Shown: piece after piece, positions 17,759 to 25,355 of the stretch | Layout: the number at the start of each line of letters is the position of its first letter | Position numbering within the stretch: position 1 is the stretch's first letter | Assembly (NCBI GenBank): GCA_002448305.1 | Contig: DJWY01000028.1 | Coordinates: 1-60,091, forward strand | Direction: 5' to 3' | Length of the DNA: 60,091 nucleotides | Source: Selenomonadales bacterium UBA7018 | GTDB taxonomy: Bacteria; Bacillota; Negativicutes; Selenomonadales; Selenomonadaceae | The notes under the pieces: generated by a model | What the model was told of the DNA's origin: nothing | What the model saw: only the letters and a program-made list of their open reading frames with translations | Databases searched by the model: none | Made by a program: the position numbers and the translations under genes

Positions 17759-17921
17759 CATTGCACCTCGCCAAAAATTTTTCCCTTATGCTATCAGCTA
17801 TCATTTTCAAAATCAAATGCTAAGCCCCTAAAGTTTTTAGAAAATTCAGTTGCTCGCGCAACAACGCCAAAAATTTTTCAATGATATAATCAGCAAAATT
17901 TATCGAAAGGAGCTAAGTCTT

Positions 17922-18296
17922 GTGCGGAAAATTTTTTTGATTGTCCTGCTTGTTGGCTTTGTCGCCTATGCGGGCTTTAATCTTGCCGAGAGTGTAACGC
18001 CTTACGTCTCGATTGCTGAAGCGCGAGCGTCTTCAAATAGCGTGCAAGTCAAAGGTCTGCTCGATAAAACTTTTCAGCCCGTGCAGAGCGGCGACAAATT
18101 TAATTTTAGCCTTCAGGACGAACAAACCGGCGAAACTATGCGTGTTATCTTCGACGGCATGAAGCCAGACCAATTCGACGAGGCTTATCACATTGTCGCA
18201 ATCGGCAAGTACGCGGCGGCGGACGAAACTTTTCACGCGAAAAAACTTCTGATTAAATGTCCGTCGAAGTACGAAGGGCAGAAACCCCAAGTTTGA
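17922..18296 (+). CDS. ccmE: Cytochrome c haem chaperone CcmE, Cys-type
   Basis: This 124-residue protein has an N-terminal membrane anchor (residues 3-20) and a periplasmic OB-fold domain. CcmE normally binds haem through a His in HxxxY. Here the matching C-terminal motif is CPSKY (residues 113-117), that is CxxxY, the variant known from archaea, Desulfovibrio and relatives (the System I* form). The GTG start at 17922 is chosen because AAGGAG lies 9 bases upstream. It is followed after 16 bases by ccmF. A TATAAT element (TGATATAAT) precedes the gene. Confidence 0.85.
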   Translation: MRKIFLIVLLVGFVAYAGFNLAESVTPYVSIAEARASSNSVQVKGLLDKTFQPVQSGDKFNFSLQDEQTGETMRVIFDGMKPDQFDEAYHIVAIGKYAAADETFHAKKLLIKCPSKYEGQKPQV

Positions 18297-18312
18297 TTGA
18301 GGGGGAGTGGTA

Positions 18313-20253
18313 TTGGTAGGAAATTTACTTTTAGGCGGCGGCTTGACGGCGGCTCTGGCGGCAATGATTATCTGCCTAGCGCAAAAAATCCCTTCTGCGC
18401 GGACGGTAAAAATAATCGCGCTTGTCTCGGCAGGATTTATCACGACGGCAAGTTTGCTATTATGGATTTTGCTCTTTGAAAATGATTTCAGCGTCGAATA
18501 CGTCGCAAGTTACTCATCAACGACGCTCCCGACGATTTATAAAATATCGGCGTTTTGGGCGGGGCAACAAGGCTCATTTCTGCTATGGCTAATGATTCAC
18601 GCGATAGTTGGCGCGGTGCTAACGTTCCGGCGAACTTCGGCGGCGGCATTGGGAATATATTTCTTAATGCAAAGCGTGCTAGTCTTCCTAGTTTTAGCAA
18701 AGTCGCCGTTTGCAGAACATTCCGCGCAGGTTTATGAAGGCGTCGGGCTGAATCCGCTACTGCAAGATTTCTGGATGGCGATTCACCCTCCGATAATTTT
18801 TGTGGGCTATGCATTGTTAGCGGTGCCGTTCGCGTTAAGTTTAGGAAATTTATTAACGGAGGCGGCGTCGCGAAGTTGGCTTGAAGAGGCTCGCAAGTGG
18901 ACGTTAGCGGCATGGGGTTTCTTAGGCGCAGGAATATTTATCGGCGGCTATTGGGCTTATAAAGTTTTAGGCTGGGGCGGCTATTGGGGCTGGGACCCGG
19001 TCGAAAATTCGTCGCTAGTCCCCTGGCTATTGGCGGCAGTCCTATTGCACTTGATAAATCTTGCGCGGAAAAAGCCGGCGGTCTTAGCTCAAGCACATGT
19101 CGCGGCGACGTTCACATATTCGCTAGTAATTTACGGGACGTTCTTAACGCGGTCGGGGATATTGGGCGATTTCTCGGTTCATTCGTTCGCGGGAACAAGC
19201 ATAGGCGTTACGATAGCCCTTGCAAACGCACTTGTATTAATCGGCGGGCTGTCGATAATCTTCGCCAAAGCTAAGCAACTGCCGCAGGGCGAACTTTATA
19301 AATCGTACGGCGAATCGACTTTTATAATCTTGCTAGGGTGCCTGTTGCTTATATTCATTGCGACGATAGTTTGGATAGGAATGTCAATGCCGCTGTTGAC
19401 GCAAATAGTTGGACAAGCGGCGGCGGTCGACACGGATTTTTATATCAAAAGCACTTCGCCGATAGCGTTAGCCCTAGCCGCACTGATGATTTACACGTTT
19501 ATAAAATTCGGACGCTCAATAAGTCTCGGCGGAAAAATTGCGCACGTCGGATTTTTAGCAATGCTTGTGGCTATTGTTATTTCCGCGCAGGGCGAAACCG
19601 TTACTCAAGAACTTCAAACCCGCCAGAAAATTTTAGTCACGGGACACGAAATAATTTACGAAGGGCAAGTTTTCAAAGAGGACGAACGCCAAAAATTTTA
19701 CGTCTACAATGTGGACGGCGAAATTGTTCGGGCTTTAACGAAACTGCGCGGCAATGGAGAGGACGCCGCCCGCGAACCTGCTATTTTAAAAAATTTCAGC
19801 GGAGATATTTATATCGCACCACACGCGCCGCAAATTGATAGCGTTCAAGAGCTAATGCTGACCAAAGGGCTTTTCGCAATGGACGGCGAGCTTGGCTACA
19901 TTTTCGAGGACGCGCACATTGATTACGACGACAACAATAAACCAATTCAAGCGACGGCGGCAATCACGATAACAGACGGCGAAATTTCGGAAGTAATTCA
20001 CCCAACAATTATCGTGACGCCCGACGGCGGCTCGTCCAAAGCGATTGAGGCTTTCAAAGGCAAAAGGCGCGTTCGCTTGACGGGCATATCGGGCGATTTA
20101 GAAAAGGCACGGCTAGAAATCCTGCCGACGCTTGATAAACTTTCCGAAATGCCCATAACTGCGACAATTTCAACTAAGCCTTATATCTGGCTTTTATGGT
20201 TAAGCGTCACGGCAATTTGTACAGGAACTATGTTAGCGATTAGAAAACGTTAA
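18313..20253 (+). CDS. ccmF: Cytochrome c haem lyase CcmF
   Basis: This multi-spanning membrane protein of about 646 residues carries the haem-handling WWD domain (WGGYWGWDPVENSSLVPWL, about residues 217-235) flanked by conserved His residues. A C-terminal periplasmic domain of about 200 residues (400-620) and a last transmembrane helix follow. CcmF attaches haem to apocytochromes c. The start is probably TTG at 18313, five bases after GGGGGAG. GTG at 18307 overlaps that site. Other Ccm genes (ABC, H) are not adjacent. The next genes encode the multihaem NrfH and NrfA, which are likely clients. Confidence 0.92.
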   Translation: MVGNLLLGGGLTAALAAMIICLAQKIPSARTVKIIALVSAGFITTASLLLWILLFENDFSVEYVASYSSTTLPTIYKISAFWAGQQGSFLLWLMIHAIVGAVLTFRRTSAAALGIYFLMQSVLVFLVLAKSPFAEHSAQVYEGVGLNPLLQDFWMAIHPPIIFVGYALLAVPFALSLGNLLTEAASRSWLEEARKWTLAAWGFLGAGIFIGGYWAYKVLGWGGYWGWDPVENSSLVPWLLAAVLLHLINLARKKPAVLAQAHVAATFTYSLVIYGTFLTRSGILGDFSVHSFAGTSIGVTIALANALVLIGGLSIIFAKAKQLPQGELYKSYGESTFIILLGCLLLIFIATIVWIGMSMPLLTQIVGQAAAVDTDFYIKSTSPIALALAALMIYTFIKFGRSISLGGKIAHVGFLAMLVAIVISAQGETVTQELQTRQKILVTGHEIIYEGQVFKEDERQKFYVYNVDGEIVRALTKLRGNGEDAAREPAILKNFSGDIYIAPHAPQIDSVQELMLTKGLFAMDGELGYIFEDAHIDYDDNNKPIQATAAITITDGEISEVIHPTIIVTPDGGSSKAIEAFKGKRRVRLTGISGDLEKARLEILPTLDKLSEMPITATISTKPYIWLLWLSVTAICTGTMLAIRKR

Positions 20254-20277
20254 TATAACATTGGATATCTCGTCGCG

Positions 20278-20374
20278 TTACTAGCGAAGCGCAACGGAGC
20301 GTACGAACGCGGCAACAACGTTGGAAATTCTAAACGGTCAATCGCGTACGCTGTTTGCTACTTTTCAAAAGTAG
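20278..20374. repeat. Dispersed repeat with 17-bp palindrome, copy 2
   Basis: This segment lies between ccmF and nrfH and matches 14097-14185 in element order and orientation: actagcgaagcg, gaacgcggc, acaacgtt, gctgtttg, then the perfect palindrome ctacttttcaaaagtag at 20358-20374. The nrfH ribosome binding site follows directly. It may act as a transcription attenuator or mRNA processing site between the two gene pairs. Confidence 0.7.
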
Positions 20375-20386
20375 GAAGGAGGAGGA

Positions 20387-20869
20387 ATGATGTGCTTAAA
20401 ATCTTTGCTTGAAAGACATACGCTAAAATGTTTAATCGGCGGCTTTGTCGTCGGAGTGTTGGCTGTCGGCGTAGGAACGGGAGTATTGCACGCCACTGGC
20501 ACGAAAGAATTTTGCGGGCAATGTCACTCAATGAAGCATGAGGCGGCAACGTTTGAAATGTCAAGCCATAGAAATCAAGATTGCGTCGAATGCCATTTGC
20601 CGCACGATAACACCGCGCACTATCTGATTGAGAAGGGGCGCACCGGTATGGTCGATATGTATCACGAAATGATGCGCGATTATCCCGAAAGAATCAAACT
20701 GGACGCCGACGCAAGAAAAATGGTCGCTGAAAATTGCGTGCGTTGTCACGGCGCGACTATGTCTTACGTTGAGACTGCGCCCGAAGGCTCGCAGGACGAT
20801 TGCTTGAAATGCCACAGCAAAATTGCACACGGCGCGAATCATTTGGAAGGGGGTATAACAGTTGAGTAA
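20387..20869 (+). CDS. nrfH: Nitrite reductase small subunit NrfH (tetrahaem)
   Basis: NrfH is 160 residues, a membrane-anchored quinol dehydrogenase of the NapC/NirT family that passes electrons from menaquinol to NrfA. One N-terminal transmembrane segment (about residues 14-36) is followed by four haem-binding motifs: CGQCH (43-47), CVECH (66-70), CVRCH (117-121) and CLKCH (139-143). AAGGAGGAGG precedes the start. Two consecutive ATG codons (20387 and 20390) are both possible. The gene overlaps nrfA by 8 bases. Confidence 0.95.
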   Translation: MMCLKSLLERHTLKCLIGGFVVGVLAVGVGTGVLHATGTKEFCGQCHSMKHEAATFEMSSHRNQDCVECHLPHDNTAHYLIEKGRTGMVDMYHEMMRDYPERIKLDADARKMVAENCVRCHGATMSYVETAPEGSQDDCLKCHSKIAHGANHLEGGITVE

Positions 20870-22256
20870 GATGCAAAAATACATTGCGGGCGCGCTCGTC
20901 CTATGCGTTGCGTTCTTTGGCTTAATGTTCGCCAGAGTAATCGCCAAGCCCGCTACAAAATTTGAACTAAGACAAATTCCAGAAGACCAGAAATTAACGC
21001 GAATGGCTTACGCTGAAGCTTATCCGTTGCAGTTTAATTCCTACAAAATGACAATGGATAAATCGCCTAGCCCGACCGGTTTTGGCGGCGCAGATGCTTA
21101 TTCGCATTTAACCGAACAGCCCGAACAAATCGAATTGTTCAAGGGCTACAAGTTTTCAATTCAGTATGACGACGACCGTGGGCACTGGTACGCCGGCGAA
21201 GATATTTTGAATTCTAAACGCCGTCCTGGTCAGCTCGGCTCGTGCATAGTCTGCAAAGGCTCATATATGTACGACGTTTATTTCAAAGAAAGCGGCTGGG
21301 AATTTGCCTCTAAGCCGTTCGACGAAGTTGTCGCGCCGATTAAAGATGATGAATGGTTCGGTTGCTCTTCCTGCCACGACCCCGAAACTATGAAGTTGCG
21401 CATTTACAATCAAGGCTTTGTCGAGTCAATGGCGGAACTTGGAATTGACGTTAGCAAGGCGTCGCATAATGACATGCGCGCTTATGTCTGCGGACAATGC
21501 CATAACGAATACTATTTCAAGAAAAAAGAAGATGGGCGCGTTCATATGCCGTTCGCCAATGGTCTTGGTCCCGAAGAAGAATGGAAATATTATCACGACG
21601 GGCACGACCCGAAATTCGATTACGATTGGATTCACCCCGACAGCGGCGCAGCTATGTTGAAAGTTCAGCACCCCGACTTTGAAGTTTGGACGGATTCTGT
21701 TCACGCGCTTAATGGCGTCACCTGCGTTGATTGCCATATGCCTTACATGCGTCAGGACGGCGTCAAATATACTTCGCACTACATGACGAACCCGCTTAAA
21801 CATTACGATACGGCTTGCGCGAAGTGCCACGACGAATCCTACGAAACTATGTTGCACCGCGTCCAGACGATTAACGACAATACATTTAAACTTTTGCGCA
21901 TGGCAGGTCAAACGACGGCTCGCGCTCACAAAGTCATTAAAGCCGCGCATTTGGCGGGCGCAACTGATGAACAGCTTGCCGAATCCCGTCAACTCGTCCG
22001 TGAGGCGCAGTGGTATTGGGATTGGGTCAGTGCTGAAAGTGCAATGGGCTTCCACAATCCCGATAAATGCATGAAGGCACTTGGCATTTCGATTGACGCC
22101 GCGCACAGAGCTATTGAAAGCGCAACAGCCGCAGTCAAAGGCGGTCAACTTGAAATTGAAGCAATGCCGACCGAACCTTTCACGGATACAAAATTTGCCG
22201 ACGCGATTAAACCTGGTATGGCTCCACCGGCACAAGCTCCGGCTCCCGCACAGTAA
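20862..22256 (+). CDS. nrfA: Ammonia-forming cytochrome c nitrite reductase
   Basis: NrfA is 464 residues and reduces nitrite to ammonium in the periplasm. It has an N-terminal signal/anchor, the lysine-ligated active-site haem motif CIVCK (residues 128-132), and four CxxCH haem sites (168-172, 210-214, 288-292, 319-323). The CK form of the first motif is diagnostic of NrfA. The Tyr after the third haem (CGQCHNEYYF) and VHMPF and VDCHMPYMR segments fit the catalytic pocket. The C-terminus ends in a Pro/Ala tail. The start is TTG, with GGAAGGGGG eight bases upstream. A hairpin terminator follows at 22281-22306. Confidence 0.96.
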   Translation: MSKMQKYIAGALVLCVAFFGLMFARVIAKPATKFELRQIPEDQKLTRMAYAEAYPLQFNSYKMTMDKSPSPTGFGGADAYSHLTEQPEQIELFKGYKFSIQYDDDRGHWYAGEDILNSKRRPGQLGSCIVCKGSYMYDVYFKESGWEFASKPFDEVVAPIKDDEWFGCSSCHDPETMKLRIYNQGFVESMAELGIDVSKASHNDMRAYVCGQCHNEYYFKKKEDGRVHMPFANGLGPEEEWKYYHDGHDPKFDYDWIHPDSGAAMLKVQHPDFEVWTDSVHALNGVTCVDCHMPYMRQDGVKYTSHYMTNPLKHYDTACAKCHDESYETMLHRVQTINDNTFKLLRMAGQTTARAHKVIKAAHLAGATDEQLAESRQLVREAQWYWDWVSAESAMGFHNPDKCMKALGISIDAAHRAIESATAAVKGGQLEIEAMPTEPFTDTKFADAIKPGMAPPAQAPAPAQ

Positions 22257-22280
22257 AAAACATTTCCATATAAATTTATC

Positions 22281-22306
22281 GCCGCTCGCTTGAGTGGCGT
22301 TTTTTC
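22281..22306 (+). terminator. Terminator after nrfA
   Basis: gccgctc pairs with gagtggc around gctt and is followed by a run of six T. It ends the ccmEF-nrfHA transcription unit. Confidence 0.8.
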
Positions 22307-22335
22307 TTGAAAAAATTTTTACACTGTGATATTAT
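22307..22335 (+). promoter_or_regulatory. Sigma-70 promoter of the antitoxin-like RNA
   Basis: TTGAAA (22307-22312), a 17-base spacer and TATTAT (22330-22335) form a near-consensus promoter that reads toward a short non-coding transcript ending at the 22443 terminator. No reading frame follows it. Confidence 0.75.
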
Positions 22336-22341
22336 TTGCGC

Positions 22342-22443
22342 AGTTAAAAAGACAATTTTAATGACCGGTTTCGGTAATGCACCGACTCCCTCCCGATTAA
22401 CAAATGATTAACGATTGAAGAGCCGTGTACTAGACGGCTTTTC
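22342..22443 (+). ncRNA. Probable antisense RNA of a type I toxin locus
   Basis: This is a transcript of about 100 bases, predicted from the promoter just upstream and the terminator AGCCGT-N7-ACGGCT-TTTT at 22421-22443. It contains a small hairpin (tcggtaatgcaccga) and no open frame. It runs head-on into the toxin-like gene on the other strand, so its sequence is complementary to the 3' region of that mRNA, as in TxpA/RatA pairs of Firmicutes. The role is inferred from this arrangement. Confidence 0.55.
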
Positions 22444-22458
22444 TGCACTTAGACTAAT

Positions 22459-22527
22459 CTAAATACATGATGCTAGGATGGTGTTAATGAGGCTGAGTAT
22501 GAGCTGAATTCAATCGTGTTTGTCCAT
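22459..22527 (-). pseudogene. Short hydrophobic toxin-like ORF with in-frame TGA
   Basis: ATG at 22527 follows an excellent site (AGAGGGGGTGAT, 5 bases spacing). The frame reads MDKHD, then TGA at 22512-22510, then IQLILSLINTILASCI and a TAG at 22461-22459. Read through the TGA, it gives a peptide of about 22 residues: a short polar head and one membrane-spanning hydrophobic stretch, as in the TxpA / holin-like type I toxins. The TGA either inactivates the toxin or is read as an amino acid. The strong ribosome binding site and the opposing small RNA argue that this was a functional toxin gene. The family call is by pattern only. Confidence 0.5.
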
Positions 22528-22627
22528 AACATCACCCCCTCTAAGTTTGTTGAGAGGAAGCCGGCACCTAGACCTGCCAATCAAAATAATTTTTATAAAC
22601 GCCGCGAACCAAGCGGATATTTTTTAC

Positions 22628-22656
22628 TTGCGCGGCGAAAAGTCTTGTGCTAAAAT
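22628..22656 (+). promoter_or_regulatory. rpmB promoter
   Basis: TTGCGC (22628-22633), a 17-base spacer and TAAAAT (22651-22656) lie 36 bases upstream of the rpmB start. Confidence 0.7.
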
Positions 22657-22691
22657 GCGCTTGTCTTTTTTCAGAGAAGAGGTGATTTAGT

Positions 22692-22883
22692 ATGTCAGCT
22701 TACTGTGAAATTTGTCAAAAGGGCGCGATGTCCGGCATGAATGTCAGCCACTCGCACTTGAAGACTAAACGCAAATGGAAACCGAATATTCAGCGCGTGC
22801 GGGCAATTGTCGACGGCAAAATTCAGCGCGTCAACGTCTGCACCCGTTGCCTTCGTTCCGGCAAAGTTCAGCGTGCAATTTAA
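22692..22883 (+). CDS. rpmB: Ribosomal protein bL28
   Basis: bL28 is 63 residues, a small basic protein of the large ribosomal subunit. Two CxxC pairs (CEIC at residues 5-8 and CTRC at 51-54) show the zinc-binding form. SHSHLKTKRKWKPN and RVNVCTRCLRSGK are family signatures. An AGAGGTG site precedes the ATG. It is monocistronic, between its own promoter and a strong terminator. Confidence 0.95.
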   Translation: MSAYCEICQKGAMSGMNVSHSHLKTKRKWKPNIQRVRAIVDGKIQRVNVCTRCLRSGKVQRAI

Positions 22884-22895
22884 TCTAAGCAAAAT

Positions 22896-22930
22896 AAAAC
22901 TCCTCGACAGAAAGTTGTTGAGGAGTTTTT
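22896..22930. terminator. Bidirectional terminator between rpmB and the ligase gene
   Basis: ACTCCTC (22899-22905) pairs with GAGGAGT (22920-22926), flanked by A-rich sequence on the left and T-rich on the right. It can therefore end both rpmB and the converging O-antigen-ligase-like gene. Confidence 0.8.
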
Positions 22931-22933
22931 GAT

Positions 22934-24118
22934 TTATACGGAGAAATTTTTCCGCTCGGAAAAATTTAGCCCGACAATACAAATTGCGAATATCAGCCAA
23001 TAAACGCGCATTGCGCTAAAACTCGCAATGGTGTAATCGGTCAACCCGTAAAGCATTAAGCCGAGCGTCGCTGAAAAAATTATCAGCCCGTAATAATTAT
23101 TCGCCCGCCGCCACGACCAATATAAAATGTAGCCGAAAAGCATGCAGAATAAAATCAATCCCGGCAAGCCCGTTTCCGCCCAAAATTGCAAATAGACGTT
23201 GTGCGTATGCCCTTGAAAGCGTTCCTTCGCCTCGTCGAGAATATATTTTTCCTGATACGCCGCCTCGTAATTGCCAAAGCCAACGCCCATTAAAGGATTA
23301 TCTTCGATTACGTGTACCGCGCTTTTCCACATTAAAAATCTTTCCGAAACTGATTGCTCCGAAGTCGGATTGGCTAAAGTTGCTAGGCGATTGAAAGTTT
23401 TCGGCGACGCCATTAAAAATATCCCGCCCATTACGACGAAAATTATTGCCGCCGCGCAGATTTTTTTCCAACTTCTTAGGCGAAATGCGACAATGAACGC
23501 CAAAACAATCGCTAAGGCAAGCCATGCGCCACGCGTGTTAATCATCACGAACGCCGCGAGCGATACCAGAAAATTTATTCCGTAGAAAAGTTTTTCGGCA
23601 AGATTGTCGTTGTCCTTGAGCGTAATAATTAAAAACGTCGGCAAGAGAATCAGATAAAGCATTGTGCTTTGCATAACCGAGCCGTGCAGAAAAGTTATCG
23701 GTCGGTCGACGCCATGCGCCGCTTGATAGAAAATATAGGCGTCGTCAATGAGTAGCGAAAATGTCAATGCGATTAGTATTCCCGACAAAATTTTTTCCTG
23801 ACGAATAATCACGCCCAATAGCAGGAAAATAAACATGCCATGATTGTAAATCACCCACTCAATCGCGTCGTCATTTAGCGGAATTGTCATGCCGCCCCAA
23901 ATGTAGGAGATTATCAGCCACGCCATAAACGCCGCCATTAGCAATAAAATTTTCCTGCAGGGCACAAAGTCGCGCAGTGAACATTTCTTTTGCCAGAGCA
24001 TTGCGAAGAATATTAAAAAAAGAATCCGAACGCAATTTCTCGCGAACGGTTCAGAAATGCACGCGCCCAAGCCGAAAAGTATAAGTATAATGGGCGTTGC
24101 TTTTAAAATTTTGTCCAT
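22934..24118 (-). CDS. O-antigen ligase-like membrane protein
   Basis: This protein of about 394 residues has 10 or more hydrophobic segments. The large periplasmic loop contains NPLMGVGFGNYEAAYQ and GHTHNVYLQFWAETGLPGL, the signature of the WaaL/Wzy O-antigen ligase and polymerase superfamily. It probably joins or polymerises a surface glycan at the outer face of the inner membrane. The start at 24118 follows AGGGGAC. The longer frame to 24217 overlaps argJ and lacks a site. It lies 13 bases after argJ on the same strand. No other glycan genes are adjacent. Confidence 0.8.
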   Translation of the reverse strand: MDKILKATPIILILFGLGACISEPFARNCVRILFLIFFAMLWQKKCSLRDFVPCRKILLLMAAFMAWLIISYIWGGMTIPLNDDAIEWVIYNHGMFIFLLLGVIIRQEKILSGILIALTFSLLIDDAYIFYQAAHGVDRPITFLHGSVMQSTMLYLILLPTFLIITLKDNDNLAEKLFYGINFLVSLAAFVMINTRGAWLALAIVLAFIVAFRLRSWKKICAAAIIFVVMGGIFLMASPKTFNRLATLANPTSEQSVSERFLMWKSAVHVIEDNPLMGVGFGNYEAAYQEKYILDEAKERFQGHTHNVYLQFWAETGLPGLILFCMLFGYILYWSWRRANNYYGLIIFSATLGLMLYGLTDYTIASFSAMRVYWLIFAICIVGLNFSERKNFSV

Positions 24119-24131
24119 AATGTCCCCTGTC

Positions 24132-25343
24132 TCAGGTTGAATATTCACTGTTAATCGCGACGTAACGATAAGATAAATCGCAAGTGTAAACGGTCGCTGA
24201 AGAATTCCCTTGCCCAAGTTCGATATTAACTGTTATGTCGTGAGCGGCAAGGATTTTCTTCATGGCGTCGACGTTAAATTTTGTGACAAGTCCTTTTTCG
24301 TAAACCGTCAGCCCGCCGAAATTGATAGCGACTTTTTCGGGAACAATCTTCACGCCCGAATAGCCGACCGCGCAAATAACTCTGCCGGCGTTAGGGTCTT
24401 CGCCGAAAAACATTGTCTTGCACAGCGGAGAATTGGCAATCGCCATACCGACTTGTTTAGCGTCCGAAAAGCTTTCCGCGCCCGTGACGTTGACTGTAAT
24501 AAATTTGGTTGCGCCTTCGCCGTCGGCGGCAATACGCTTTGCAATCTCAGTGCAAATATTTTTAAGCGTCTCGTAAAATTTCTGATAATCGGCGTCACGC
24601 GAGACGATTTTTTTATTGCCCGCCGCGCCATTCGCCAAAACGACGACAGAATCATTGGTGCTCATGTCGCCATCAACGCTAATCATGTTGAAAGAAAGTT
24701 CGTTAGCGTCGCTTAAAGCCTCCTGCAAAAGTTTCTGGTCAATATCGGCGTCAGTTGTGATAAAGCAAAGCATGGTAGCCATATCAGGGCGAATCATGCC
24801 GGAACCTTTCGCAATTGCGCCGAAACGAACTTCAACGCCGCCGATTTCGACTTCAGTCGCGCAAGCTTTGGAATAAGTATCTGTCGTTATAATCGCGTTG
24901 CCGGCATTAACGGAGCCTTCGCGGGAAAGTTCTTTGACGGCGGCTTTAATCCCGTTCTCCATTTTCTCCATAGGCAAATTTGAACCGATAAGCCCCGTTG
25001 ACGCGACGATAACATCATCTGCGCGGCAGTTCAATTCCTTAGCGGCGATAGCTGCCGTTTTCTCAGCGTCGCGGATACCTTGTTCACCAGTGCAAGCGTT
25101 CGCGCAACCGGCATTTGCAACGACCGCATGAGCCGTTCCGGTGCCGACGACGATTTTACTTAAATGAACCGGAGCCGCCGCGACAAGATTTTTAGTGAAG
25201 ACTCCCGCGACCGCCGCTTCTTTTTCGGTGTAGATAACAGCAACGTCGAGATTGCCATTTTTCTTGATACCTGCGCGGACGCCCGCCGCCTTAAAGCCTT
25301 TCGGATAAGCGACGCCCGCATTTTTATGTTTTTCACTGAACAT
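24132..25343 (-). CDS. argJ: Glutamate N-acetyltransferase / ornithine acetyltransferase
   Basis: ArgJ is 403 residues and recycles the acetyl group in arginine synthesis by moving it from N-acetylornithine to glutamate. The precursor cleaves itself before the nucleophilic Thr in the MATML motif (KGSGMIRPDMATMLCF region, about residue 190). FGEDPNAGR and the C-terminal GNSSATVYTCDLSY are family hallmarks. AGGAGG precedes the ATG. It is 12 bases downstream of argC. Other arginine genes are not in the window. Confidence 0.95.
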   Translation of the reverse strand: MFSEKHKNAGVAYPKGFKAAGVRAGIKKNGNLDVAVIYTEKEAAVAGVFTKNLVAAAPVHLSKIVVGTGTAHAVVANAGCANACTGEQGIRDAEKTAAIAAKELNCRADDVIVASTGLIGSNLPMEKMENGIKAAVKELSREGSVNAGNAIITTDTYSKACATEVEIGGVEVRFGAIAKGSGMIRPDMATMLCFITTDADIDQKLLQEALSDANELSFNMISVDGDMSTNDSVVVLANGAAGNKKIVSRDADYQKFYETLKNICTEIAKRIAADGEGATKFITVNVTGAESFSDAKQVGMAIANSPLCKTMFFGEDPNAGRVICAVGYSGVKIVPEKVAINFGGLTVYEKGLVTKFNVDAMKKILAAHDITVNIELGQGNSSATVYTCDLSYRYVAINSEYST

Positions 25344-25355
25344 TTAAAAGCCTCC

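Larger units (their letters stand above)
22257..22691. other. Gene-poor stretch nrfA-rpmB
   Basis: These 435 bases hold no ordinary protein gene. In order they carry the nrfA terminator, the antitoxin-like RNA with promoter and terminator, the toxin-like frame on the minus strand with a structured leader (around 22530-22600), and the rpmB promoter. Confidence 0.7.

Noticed and set aside
21426..22235. 269-codon frame antisense to nrfA
   Set aside because: It is a shadow of the nrfA reading frame. nrfA has all five haem motifs and a ribosome binding site.
22510..22512. Selenocysteine at the in-frame TGA of the toxin-like frame
   Set aside because: No convincing SECIS hairpin was seen directly after the TGA, and a membrane toxin head is not a plausible selenoprotein site. 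A nonsense mutation is simpler.
22257..22691. 6S RNA, tmRNA or SRP RNA in the gene-poor stretch
   Set aside because: None of the conserved cores of these RNAs is visible. A promoter-terminator pair opposing a short hydrophobic frame explains the stretch better.
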